A stretch of 64,000 bases of DNA from Ampullaceana balthica (lineage: Eukaryota; Mollusca; Gastropoda; Lymnaeidae), in NCBI GenBank assembly GCA_944989445.1, contig CALYLW010000126.1, positions 124,001-188,000 on the forward strand, read 5' to 3'. Each line of letters starts with the position of its first letter. The first letter of the stretch is position 1. The position numbers and the translations under genes are program-made. Positions 54,597-64,000 of the stretch are shown in pieces. Below the pieces are notes generated by a model, which saw only the letters and a list, made by a program, of their open reading frames with translations, ran no database searches and was not told the DNA's origin.

Positions 54597-55437
54597 GATA
54601 AGTGAGCACTTCACTTCCGCAGATTGTTAATAACTAACCCAGGTAGAAGATGAGGTTTTCTAAACTGTCAACACGAATGAATGGTTCAACGGACGCTTGG
54701 CTCGTCTCAGTGGGGTAATAAAGGGAGGGGGGAGGAGGGTCTTCAAAAAGGATCAAATAAAAAAGACAAGAAAATATTTAGAAAACATTGTCGATTTGAT
54801 TGATTACATCGAACATGTCCGTTCGTTAAAATAATCTGATTGTAGTTGGGTCAAGGAGATAGGGGCGGTATCAAATTTTTTGCAAAACAAAATTAAAAAT
54901 ATTGATTTGTTAATTTTTCCTTTAAGTTTTTTTGTTTGTTTAAAAATATGTCGAAGAGAGGAAGGTCCATAAGTGTTGATATATTGAAAGGTGAAATGTT
55001 AAATATGTCCATTAATGTTACTGAGTTGTAAGAACATCTTAAAATTCCAAAATTTTGTGTGTAATACAGCTTGTTTAGTGCTTTTTTTAACTGCTTGTTT
55101 ACTGCATACTTAATATACGAAAAAAAAATATTTAAAAAAATAATTAAAAAAACAATAAAAATAAATTGTATGCAGTAAATTTAAATTTTGACTATACGAG
55201 GGTTACTGCCACCTGGGCGGATGCCCATTTCATCGCCCCCCCCCATATAAAACATGTTGCTATTACAAAGAATATATACCGTAATTTATTTATTGAAAGT
55301 TAATAATAATATAAACGATAAATTGTTTTGATAGAAATAAAAATTGAAGTGCTTTCATATCGTGATCTGATCTAGGAGTTGTCTGCGTTACCTCTTGACT
55401 AATGTTTGCTGACAGTGTCAATATCATGTTATCAGTA
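54594..55437. other. Noncoding, nothing recognised
   Basis: AT-rich with poly-A and poly-C runs; no supported frame. Confidence 0.5.
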
Positions 55438-55530
55438 TCAGACATGTCATGTTATCAGACATGTCATGTTATCAGACATGTCATTTTATCAGACATGTCA
55501 TGTTATCAGACATGTCATGTTATCAGACAT
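55438..55530. repeat. 17-bp minisatellite, about 5.5 copies
   Basis: Unit CAGACATGTCATGTTAT. ACATGT is a palindrome in each unit. Confidence 0.95.
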
Positions 55531-55864
55531 GTCAGGTTCATTAGCAAAAAATATCCAGATTAGTCAGATAGCCAAAAAGCAAGATTAGTCCGTCGTTGTT
55601 GAGGTAGTATTGTATTTGTATTTCATTGTCGATGGTAATTAAATGTTTGATTCAGTTAAGTTTAGAGGAACTTCTCTCACAGTTGGCATTATTTATGGCA
55701 ATTTTAGGGAATATTCTAATAAATAATATTATTTTAGGGAGGGTAACTTCTAGCTTAAATTGTGCTAATAAATGAAATGAGATTGAATTCATTACCTTAA
55801 TTATTTACCTATGATTACAACAAAAGTCATTGTTTTTAAATCCTTTATATTAACTCGTGGTGTC

Positions 55865-56080
55865 TGCTTGCTTGCTTGAGGCAGGCCGGCGGTGCCGAAA
55901 AAACTTTTGGATCGATTTTTAACCCACTTCCTCGTAAGCTAGCGAGCTGAAATTTTGCAGGCAGACTCGTGCCGATGATAATAATGATGTTTCAAAATTT
56001 CAAATAAATCGAATGTACCGTCATTAAATTAATGACTTTTTAAAAATGAATCTTTATTTATCTCTATGTAACATGTTAAC
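55865..56080. repeat. Dispersed LINE-like tail, third copy
   Basis: Contains GCTAGCGAGCTGAAATTTTG, AATCGAATGTACCGTCATTAAATTAATG and TTTATTTATCTCTATGTAAC. These echo, partly in inverted order, the wording at 10478 and 14935. A (TGCT)n run precedes it. Confidence 0.45.
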
Positions 56081-56285
56081 TTTTTTTTGCTATAGTGTCT
56101 TGGTGCGTATTATATTGAAAATCCTTTCCTGTCGCGCAATAAGGTGCGTATTTTATTGACAACACTTTTTATAAACATATTCCTGATCGGTGCGCATTAT
56201 ATTAAACATGTTTTACGACCCATAACTGCAATTTTGATTTTTGGATTGTCTTGCACTGCGTATTATAATGAACATTCTTTTATTT

Positions 56286-56672
56286 ACTAGGTTGTGCTGC
56301 GGCGCCGTAACCTTTTTCAAAAGCCCAACTAACTTGTATGATAAATACGAAATATTCCTGAAATGTACACAAAATATTTATATTTTATATAATATTTTTT
56401 ACAGTGCTAATCACCACATGATTTTTTAACTGCACGTCCTGTCTGTCCTGTCCGTCACGCTACTAATTTTAGAAAGCAGCGCACCAAATTACTTCACCAA
56501 AAAAAACAAAAACACTTTGAGTCAACCAGCACTGTTTACAACACAAATGCTGACGTCAAAGGTTCGTGCGTTGTTAGGTTAATGTTAATCTGGAAACCAA
56601 AATGATTATGATTTTTAAGTCCATATTTTCAATTTTTAAAAAAGCAGAGTGATGTCCCTTAGCGTTAGGCGT
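56286..56672. repeat. GGCGCC-rich dispersed repeat, copy B
   Basis: Begins ACTAGGTTGTGCTGCGGCGC and runs in opposite orientation to copy A, ending near AAAGCAGAGTGATGTCC. It keeps one GGCGCC palindrome. Confidence 0.82.
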
Positions 56673-56825
56673 GAGTCAGTCATAATTGAGGATACATCTA
56701 TATAAGATGTCTTGTAAATAAAGGATTTAGAGTCAAAAACTTGGTTTTATACGTTTTTAATTTTTTTTTAAAAAGTCATGAGATAAGTGCTCTAATATTG
56801 AAATCGTGGTCAAAAACACCCAGTA

Positions 56826-57892
56826 CAGAGGCGTGGCGATTTGAGGCAGGGGTACAGATGACTCTGGGCGCCAAAGTACATGGGGAGCAAATGAGGCTTA
56901 CAGCATCATTTTGTAATGAGGATTCAAAGGAAACATAATAAATTATATAGGTTGGGGGTTGCTAATTTTTAAAGTTGATCTCCGAGCACAAAATATCCTA
57001 GCTACGCCTCTGACCACGTATCCCGAAGCCATGTTGCAGCAAGAGAACTCCCCAACGGTGTGTTGACTGAGGCGAGAATCCTAACAAGCAGCAATGTTTT
57101 AGTGTACAAACAAATTACAGAGTACGTTTTATTTGGAGCAACATGTAAAGAAATCGGGTGGTTGAATGAATTGTTTGAGCGATTTACAATTTCGACATTA
57201 AAATAACTGTTTTTGAGTTTTTGTTGAACTCCTCCGTGGTTTCCACCCATGACAGCAATACTATTACACGTTTTAAATCTGCAGTCCATTATACGAACGT
57301 TTTGAGCTTTAAGCTTACTTAAAATCATCTCCGAAATGTCGTAAGCATATTATTGTTTCAATGAAATCTTTAAAACAATTCTGCAACGTCTACTTTCTAA
57401 TCTCCAATCGTTAGATATCGCACAACTTAACTTTATTGATACTTGCTTATAAGTAATATCTGGAGCGCTAGCGAATATAATGGAATAATTTTTTGGTCTT
57501 TTGTACCTGGCAGATGATTTTCGACAAACGTTATTTCTAAAATTGCAATGCTCTTATTGAGAATTTAAACTTAAAATGACATACACGAGAATTATTTTTT
57601 CCCATTTTCACATTAAGTTCTCGGAGTACTTAATCTTTCTTTGAAAGCTGATGCGCAAGATCCTAAGAAACATGAAAAAAAGCCGTTATTAGCACTGGTT
57701 TTGTACTGTTTGTGGCCGATAAAAGCCATGAATTTAAGAATGCTAAAGATGCTAACTAAAACTTCTTGCCATTCATTTCTTTGTAACAAAGTGTTGCTGC
57801 TTTTTTTCAAAAGTACATGTATATCCTTTCTGCAGTCTGGTTTGTAATTTTTTCCATTTGCAAATTTTTTGTCCCCCATCGATACGCCGCTG
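56826..57892 (-). mobile_element. hAT-7: internally deleted ZMYM1-like hAT
   Basis: Outer ends CAGAGGCGTGGCGAT and (complement) CAGCGGCGTATCGATG. A second end-like word, CAGAGGCGTAGCTAGG, faces inward at 57012 (minus sense), so a short 187-bp derivative (56826-57012) with flanks ACCCAGTA/ACCACGTA may be nested or abutted. A clean target duplication for the whole is not seen. Confidence 0.6.
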
Positions 57893-57912
57893 ATTATGTG
57901 TCCTTGGAACAT
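57002..57912 (-). pseudogene. ZMYM1-like hAT transposase fragments
   Basis: Minus strand. 57613-57912 carries LLKKSSNTLLQRNEWQEVLV then SIFSILKFMAFIGHKQYKTS, the usual LL..EVL..I...KFLA region of ZMYM1-type transposases. 57002-57328 carries ILSKLKAQNVRIMDC, GGNHGGVQQKLKNSYF and NNSFNHPISLHVAPN, aligning with the DCRGQGYDN..GVQ and HSLNL blocks. The conserved cysteines and histidines are partly lost. The C-terminal half is deleted. Confidence 0.8.
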
Positions 57913-58059
57913 TGTTTCTTATTGCATGCGTGCGTGAGTGTTAAACCTTAGTTCTCATTGGAAATGTTCAACAAAATCACGTTCTTAATGTAAATAAAGA
58001 GTAAATCAGAGCTATCCAACGACACATAAATATAAATAAATAAATAAATATAAAAAAAA

Positions 58060-58695
58060 ATAGCGGCCGAAAAATAATAAATTTCATGTCGATTACGCGA
58101 ACATTTTGCTTTTAAACTATTGACGGACGGGAATGTTCAAAATGTTGATAAAGTTTGCCTACCATGTTTCAAACACTTCGCCTACTTATCAAACCAAATG
58201 AAAAGAGTCTTAATCTAATGGTAGTGATGGAGTAAAACTCAGAGACAGAAAATGACGACAGCTCTTCTGATGAATTACTGCGTTACAAAATGAAGACGAA
58301 AGTTCCTGAATCCATTAACCCTCTGCAATAGTGGAAACTTAATGAACACCGATATCCGATAATGTCATGCCTTGCCAAGACCGTTTTTTGCATACCAGTT
58401 ACCTCAGTTCCAAGTGAATGATTGTTCCGCTCGGCTGGTTATGTTGTCAATTAGACCCGCTCATCACTTGAACCAAATAATGTCAACACACTTGACTTTT
58501 TGCGTAGTTGGTTAAAAGATGACATATAAAGGAGACATTCCAGTGTTATTTAGATTTTCAACAAGAACGTTTAATAATAGTGTTACTTATGACATCATAA
58601 ATGTTAATTTTTGGCTTTAATCGAATTAATGATTAATTGATCGTTAATTTTTCAAAAGTTAACGATTTAATTTAGATTAATCGTTAACAGCCCTT
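58060..58695 (+). mobile_element. hAT-8: relic of the hAT-5/6 family with more coding sequence
   Basis: The right end (complement) reads AAGGGCTGTTAACGATTAAT. The plus strand at 58240-58510 reads DELLRYKMKTKVPESINPLQ, WKLNEHRYPIMSCLAKTVFC, IPVTSVPSE then LFRSAGYVVN and TRSSLEPNNVNTLDFLRSWL. This is the classic hAT dimerisation domain (WKLNEHRYP, TSVPSE..F..AG) with several stops. The left end is worn; similarity to hAT-5 starts near 58080 (TGTCGATTACGCGAACATTT). Confidence 0.85.
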
Positions 58696-58703
58696 ATTCT
58701 TAT

Positions 58704-59195
58704 ACTAGGTTGTGCTGCGGCGCCGTGGCACCTGCGGCGCCCACTTTTTTAGGGTGCCTGCGGCGCCCACCTTTTTCATATGCCCAACTAACTTGTCCTT
58801 GTTTGATAAATACGAAATATTAAACTTTCTGAAATGTTCACAAAGTATTTTATAATAGAGGTTGTAGGGCGCCTAAGGCGCCCACTTTGTTTTTTGTCAA
58901 AAGCCCAAGTAACTTATCCTTGTTTGATAAATACGAAATATTAAACTTCCTGGAATGTACACAAAGTATTTAATAATTAACCATCATCAAATCCTCTTTT
59001 TACATTGTTCCATTTTCCAAAATAAAAATATGAGCTAAAACAATGACGTCATATAATTTTTTTTTCAGTGCGTCTTTAATTTGTAGTTAATTTGCACACC
59101 TTTTGATGCACACTTTGTATTAAATATAAGATCAATCAATGACATCATTTTATTATTTTTTTACAGTGGTAATCACCACACGATTATTTTAACTG
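58704..59195. repeat. GGCGCC-rich dispersed repeat, copy C
   Basis: Begins ACTAGGTTGTGCTGCGGCGC directly after hAT-8. It carries three GGCGCC-type palindromes and two tandem GATAAATACGAAATATTAAA blocks. About 180 bases of other DNA separate it from the final TAATCACCACACGATT. Confidence 0.82.
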
Positions 59196-59282
59196 CTATA
59201 GACTGTTGTACATCGTTCCTCAGCGTTCCACATCCAATGAGTGAGTGAGTGACTTGGACTATTATATTATTTATATATATAT

Positions 59283-59527
59283 ATCGGTGCTAAGACTTCT
59301 ATCTCGGTGCTAACACTTCTGTCTCGGTGCTAAGACTTATGTCCTGGTGCTAACACTTCTGTCTCGGTGCTAAGACTTCTGTCTCGGTGCTAAGACTTCT
59401 GTCTCGGTGCTAACACTTCTGTCTCGGTGCTAACACTTCTGTCCCGGTGCTAAGACTTCTGTCTCGATGCTAAGACTTCTGTCTCGGTGCTAAGACTTCT
59501 GTCTCGGTGCTAACACTTCTGTCTCAT
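59283..59527. repeat. 20-bp minisatellite, about 12 copies
   Basis: Unit CTGTCTCGGTGCTAAGACTT, with TAAGACTT/TAACACTT variants. Confidence 0.96.
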
Positions 59528-59865
59528 CGGTGTCTAGTCAATACGGTTTAGTGGATTACATTTTATTGAGCTTTAGTTTCTTCTAACAATTGAAAACAAC
59601 CAACAACAAACCGAAACAACGACTTTGTTCAAATCGATTGTTTTTCCCGGCCTTAAATATGTCTAGGTGATCAATAGTTTCCCTCAATAAAAAGTCGAAC
59701 CGTTAGGATTGATTGAACTGTTATGCAATGTTCAAGAATTGCTTCACCACATGGAAGAAATTTCTCTCAACAAGGCGGGTCACCGTGTCAAATCGTGTCC
59801 CTTCAATTTCTTTCCTATAGTAAATTCATCGCCAAGACAACAGCTGGCTTGGAAAGGTCAAGGTC

Positions 59866-60342
59866 GTGTCAGGAAACTGTAGTACATCAATGGTTAATAT
59901 GGAACAAATAACCAGGTTCAGCCCTTACTTAGACCAAGGGAAAAAAAAACCCACACACACTAGTGCGAATTCTGGCAGAGATATTTTTGTGATATCAGAA
60001 TTTGACTTTGAATACCCTTGCCGTTCCACCCGACTCTACTCTGCTTTACGCTTGGCTGAATCGCGTGCCCACCCTCCTCCGCCTCGACCCCGCTTCTCCT
60101 CCCTGAACTTCCCTCATCCCTCATTTAAAGAGGCCATTACAATACGTAAAGCTGAAGATTGGGGTAGCGCAGCTGGTTCTAACTGGTTCATGTTCTATAG
60201 AATTTTTTTTTACAGCGTGGCTGCAGTGAAGGGGTGGTGTGTGTGTGTGGGGGGGGAAGGGGGGAGGGGTTGGGCTGTGTATAAATGGACCACATCAACA
60301 GCACCCCTTTTGAAAGTACATGTATCCGGTCTAGGTAACTAG
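59866..60342 (+). other. Unassigned 158-codon open frame
   Basis: The longest non-repetitive frame in the last 10 kb, starting MSGNCSTSMVNMEQITRF. It has a proline-rich patch (AHPPPPRPRF) and ends in a G-rich low-complexity tract. No domain is recognised, no splice or promoter support is evident, and codon usage is not distinctive by eye. Likely non-coding. Confidence 0.15.
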
Positions 60343-60844
60343 AGCCTGCCCATATGGTAACAACAGACTGTATGAGCAATCAAAGAGAAATATAATGTTT
60401 TAATGGTGGCAAGTTTGTGACTCGCTCATAGAACTGTATAACCTAACACGTTATTGAATCTTTCATTTCACTTTGACCGTTTCCCTCAAGGTGTAACTAA
60501 AATAAGTGCGACTGTCTCATGTATGTGATAGTTTATTTACATGATGTCAGACTTAAAATAAGTTTTGTTTTTTATGCACATTTCAAGGAGTCTCATATTT
60601 TTCTGCAAAGTTGGTGCTTCAATTAAAGAAACTAAAATTTACGACCCAACTCAAATCAAACAATTACTTTAATCGAATAATGATTTCTACCGGGGAAAGA
60701 AATCAAAGATCTGGCATCATGACACAACTTTACCCCTCCTTGTGTTATATGACATTTCAATTGATAACTTTTCGAAATTTATTGCCATATTCCGCCAACA
60801 CCGTTTCTACCTTTACACAAGACTCTAATTCCAACCTAACCCTA
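60343..60844. other. Noncoding, nothing recognised
   Basis: AT-rich; the 78-codon frame at 60611-60847 has no domain. Confidence 0.5.
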
Positions 60845-61025
60845 TAATGCCATATAATCCTATAATCCCGATAGAACCCTATAATCCTGGCAGAACCCTC
60901 TAATCCCGACAGAACCCTATAATCCCGACATAACCCTATAATCCCGGTGTAACAGGCCAGATTAAACCCCTGACCAGAATATACCCGGGTATAATCTGGC
61001 CAAGGCTAGAATATACCCCCTCAGG
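60837..61025. repeat. 18-19-bp tandem repeat followed by ATACCCC-type repeats
   Basis: Units of CCCTATAATCCCGACAGAA (about 6), then GGCCAGAATATACCCC-like units (about 4). Confidence 0.88.
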
Positions 61026-61439
61026 CCAGAAATATACCCCTTTGACAACATGGAGATATATAGTAAAAAAATTGATGAGTAACTTTTTAGACTTTCTCTT
61101 CATGTCTTAGCTCTGTCAGAGAAGTTAAACTCTTTCCTTAAGTATCGAAATTGTTTTAATTAAAATAAAATAATAATTATAAATATATTTTACGATGAAT
61201 GAAAGGAGCATGAACTTTTATTTGAAAATGATGATGTCGTTGTCTCGTTTTTAAATTATGAAATCTTATACAATTTCGACGATTCAAGATCAAAAGTTAC
61301 AGTCTATAAAAATATTTATGGAACCAGTGCTTTTTTTCATTTAACATTAACTTAATCAAGCAATACATGATGATTTTAAAACAATAATTTAAACTTGGTT
61401 ATATTTGTTGCTTTTCAAACGCGTGCGAACACTTTGGAT
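61026..61439. other. Noncoding, nothing recognised
   Basis: AT-rich without supported features. Confidence 0.5.
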
Positions 61440-61605
61440 TCCTTATCTTTATATTATCTTATCATTTACAGACGCTCCTCTATACAGAAGATTATTACAT
61501 CCTACGCTTATCATTGGTTTATATCTAGTCTTGCATTTTTATTAGAGTTTTAAATGTTGATAGTGTTGGTTTTCCTTGTTTCCTCAGGCAACCCATTCCA
61601 CATTT
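61440..61605. repeat. (TTATC)n-led dispersed repeat, copy 2
   Basis: TTATATTATCTTATCATTTA, CAGACGCTCC, ATACAGAAGATTATTACATC and CAGGCAACCCATTCCACAT in the same order as 27957-28170. Confidence 0.72.
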
Positions 61606-61669
61606 CTATTCAAGTAGTCATGTAGTTGTTTTGTATTGCCAGTGTTCATGTGTAGAATTACTTTATCTC

Positions 61670-62520
61670 TAAGGAGGATGTGTTTGTCATGTAGTTGTCA
61701 TGTAGTTGTTATGTAATGCCAGTGTTCATGTGTAGAATTACTTTATCTCTAAGGAGGATGTGTTTGTCATGTAGTTGTTATGTAATGCCAGTGTTCATGT
61801 GTAGAATTACTTTATCTCTAAGGAGGATGTGGTTGTCATGTAGTTGTTATGTAATGCCAGTGTTCATGTGTAGAATTACTTTGATCTCTAAGGAGAATGT
61901 GTTTGTCATGTAGTTGTTATGTAATGCCAGTGTTCATGTGTAGAATTACTTGATCTCTAAGGAGAATGTGTTTGTCATGTAGTTGTTATGTAATGCCAGT
62001 GTTCATGTGTAGAATTACTTTATCTCTAAGGAGGATGTGTTTGTCATGTAGTTGTTATGTAATGCCAGTGTTCATGTGTATAATTACTTTATCTCTAAGG
62101 AGGATGTGTTTGTCATGTAGTTGTTATGTAATGCCAGTGTTCATGTGTAGAATTACTTTATCTCTAATGAGGATATGGTTGTCATGTAGTTGTTATGTAA
62201 TGCCAGTGTTCATGTGTTGAATTACTTTATCTCTAATGAGGATGTGGTTGTCATGTAGTTGTTATGTAATGCCAGTGTTCATGTGTAGAATTACTTTATC
62301 TCTAAGGAGGATGTGTTTGTCATGTAGTTGTTATGTAATGCCAGTGTTCATGTGTTGAATTACTTTATCTCTAAGGAGGATGTGTTTGTCATGTAGTTGT
62401 TATGTAATGCCAGTGTTCATGTGTAGAATTACTTTATCTCTAAGGAGGATGTGGTTGTCATGTAGTTGTTATGTAATGTCAGTGTTCATGTGTAGAATTA
62501 CTTTATCTCTAAGGAGGATA
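61670..62520. repeat. 69-bp minisatellite, about 12 copies
   Basis: Unit TTGTCATGTAGTTGTTATGT plus AATGCCAGTGTTCATGTGTA and GAATTACTTTATCTCTAAGG plus AGGATGTGT. A few units have one-base indels (TTTGATCTC, CTTGATCTC), which break the shadow frames. Confidence 0.97.
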
Positions 62521-62858
62521 TGGTTGTCATGTGGTTGTCATGTGGTTGTCATGTGGTTGTCATGTGGTTGTCATGTGGTTGTCTTGTGGTTGTCATGTGG
62601 TTGTCATGTGGTTGTCATGTGGTTGTCATGTGGTTGTCATGTGGTTGTCATGTGGTTGTCATGTGGTTGTCATGTGGTTGTCATATGGTTGTCATGTGGT
62701 TGTCATGTGGTTGTCATGTGGTTGTCATGTGGTTGTCATGTGGTTGTCATGTGGTTGTCATGTGGTTGTCATGTGGTTGTCATGTGGTTGTCATGTGGTT
62801 GTCATGTGGTTGTCATGTGGTTGTCATGTGGTTGTCATGTGGTTGTCATTTGGTTGTC
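62521..62858. repeat. 11-bp minisatellite, about 30 copies
   Basis: Unit TGGTTGTCATG, which is the start of the final 69-bp unit (GGATATGGTTGTCATG). The array therefore grew from within the neighbouring one. Three frames stay open because 11 and 3 share no factor and the unit lacks stops. Confidence 0.97.
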
Positions 62859-63249
62859 CTCTGTTTCTGTCAGAATGTAGCTTATGGCCCTGAAGTAACC
62901 GCCCCCCCCTTTTCGTTTAATGTGTAGCCTGGTTGTTCAAGATCTCGAGTGCGACCATAATATACAAACTTGTCAAAAGTAAGGCCAAGAGTTGTGCTAA
63001 GACTCTTTCCTCTTGAAATTGTTAGTGGGATAAAAATCCTAATCTGCTTTTGATTTTTCGACAGGTTGTAACACAATGATGTTTCTTCACCTGTGCTTCC
63101 TTTTCCCCTTTTGTTGTAGGCTCCCATTGACAGTACCTTTAACAGAATCATCAGGGCACTGATTGGGTGAAGAACCCTGTTTATTGCTGTAAACTTTTAG
63201 GTTACTGACATTGTAGGCATCAGAATCCTTCCGTCTCGTGAGACGATGG
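62859..63249. other. Noncoding, nothing recognised
   Basis: A poly-C run at 62902-62909 and short minus-strand frames without a domain. Confidence 0.5.
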
Positions 63250-63597
63250 TGCAAACGAGTTTTGTGCTTCCCAATGTTTTGGCCATTCTCATAGCTCTTC
63301 TGTCTATAGCCTCGTTCATCCTGCGCTCTTCGGCAACTTTACGTTTTCTTTGAAAACTGTGTGCCACGTAGATCGGTCTTCTGCTTTACACTCCCAGTCA
63401 CTTGTCCTTATTCTGGCTGCTTTAAAGTCCCTACGGCGGACATCCTTAAATCGGAGACGTGGGCGACTGTCATCCTTTTTCCCGATACCAATTCTCCATA
63501 TAGGAGGTCCTCGGCGATGCGACCCGCGCTCATTCTTTTCACATGTCCTAGCCATCTTAGGCGTCTTTCATTAAGGATTATATAAACTATGGAATCA
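63225..63597 (-). mobile_element. LINE 3' end, second copy of the 17811-20040 family
   Basis: Minus strand: NERRLRWLGHVKRMSAGRIA, EDLLYGELVSGKR, a frameshift, then RPRLRFKDVRRRDFKAARIR and DWECKAEDRSTWHTVFK. The 3' hairpin CGTCTCGTGAGACG is preserved. Compared with 17811-17957, about 80 bases covering the zinc finger are deleted between AACTCGT and GCACCATCG. Confidence 0.9.
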
Positions 63598-63845
63598 TCA
63601 GTTATTCCTTGGTTGCTTGTATTTCTGCAATCAAAGTTACACTTTTGATGCGACTGGGCTGGGTGGATATTGGTACTCACGGTTAGATTTAGCATTTTTT
63701 GAATAGCTGTATGTGTGTTCAGCACATCGGCGTTGACATTGTTCAAATAAGTAAATGGTAAAGCTGTTCCATCTTCCGCTGGCCTGAGATCCGAAGGTAG
63801 CTTGGCTTTTCGTCCATACATAATTTCAAAAGGAGTGCACCTGGT
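63598..63845 (-). mobile_element. Gypsy-type integrase C-terminal fragment
   Basis: Minus strand: CTPFEIMYGRKAKLPSDLRP, then ALPFTYLNNV and HTAIQKML. The TPFE..YGR.A.LP motif is typical of Gypsy (Ty3) LTR retrotransposon integrases. It runs in frame into the LINE fragment at 63597, a chimaeric junction rather than a protein. No LTR is seen in the window. Confidence 0.75.
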
Positions 63846-64000
63846 TGTACATATGTGGTATACACTGGTATATTGTTCCGTGGTGGTGGTGCCTATACAC
63901 TGGTATATTGTTCAGTTATGGTGCCTATATACTGGTATATTGTTCAGTGGTGGTGCCTATACACTGGTATATTGTTCAGTGGTGGTGCCTATACACTGGT
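63846..64000. repeat. About 32-bp minisatellite running off the window end
   Basis: Unit GTGCCTATACACTGGTATAT plus TGTTCAGTGGTG, about 4.5 copies, continuing past 64000. Confidence 0.93.

Noticed and set aside
54087..54614. Leucine/serine-rich membrane protein on the minus strand
   Set aside because: Translation of an interrupted (GA)n tract.
59866..60342. Possible 158-residue gene
   Set aside because: No domain, low-complexity end and no splice or promoter support; kept only as an unassigned frame.

Overview
The window is AT-rich eukaryotic DNA with introns. The single host gene I recognise is split into exons with GT-AG boundaries, and nearly everything else is transposon wreckage and minisatellites. 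The hAT, Penelope-like and non-LTR families and the wording of the ribosomal protein suggest a lophotrochozoan, most likely a gastropod mollusc. That taxon call is inference. There is one ambiguous base (n at 12417), and no prokaryotic operon, CRISPR array or rRNA gene is seen.

The host gene is ribosomal protein eS24 (RPS24), plus strand. Exon 2 is 14403-14468 and exon 3 is 15326-15535. Exon 4 is 17212-17319 and unusually divergent. A terminal exon at 20561 begins with a TAA stop and has AATAAA at 20615-20620. A start exon ending ATG|gtgagt at 12051 would give a 129-residue protein, the normal family length. Intron 3 holds a 30-bp minisatellite. Intron 4 holds an antisense LINE 3' end that is itself split by a MITE.

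Layout. 1-2988: noncoding, with a two-copy duplication. 2989-7442: two hAT elements side by side sharing the same 8-bp target, with a footprint-like extra copy upstream. 8430-10660: LINE end, CRE-containing MITE, palindromic repeat and LINE-like tail. 12040-20640: RPS24. 21285-22373: Penelope-like element with a GIY-YIG domain and a hammerhead-like motif, inserted in a 23-bp array. 23025-30800: many minisatellites with hAT fragments. 30883-34250: a 36-bp array holding a 2.95-kb hAT and a tRNA-like SINE. The hAT transposase reading frame has a 15-copy in-frame 42-bp expansion. 35566-36810: two arrays. 38341-38893: a 270-bp duplication. 39707-42781: ZMYM1-like hAT containing a MITE and a 490-bp insertion with a 13-bp target duplication. 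43092-43526: the cleanest MITE copy. 44945-46872: a 40-bp array of about 48 copies. 47201-52570: two AT-palindromic hATs, a 24-bp array cut by several insertions, a foldback element around a TTAGGG tract, and a hAT MITE. 52750-54600: very long CA/CGCA and GA microsatellites. 55438-59527: more hAT relics and a GGCGCC-rich family. 59528-64000: unassigned DNA, a 69-bp array giving rise to an 11-bp array, then LINE and Gypsy-type fragments.

Apart from RPS24 no gene can be called with confidence. The interest lies in nested insertions, repeated use of targets, and tandem arrays that act as insertion sites and in one case sit inside a coding frame.
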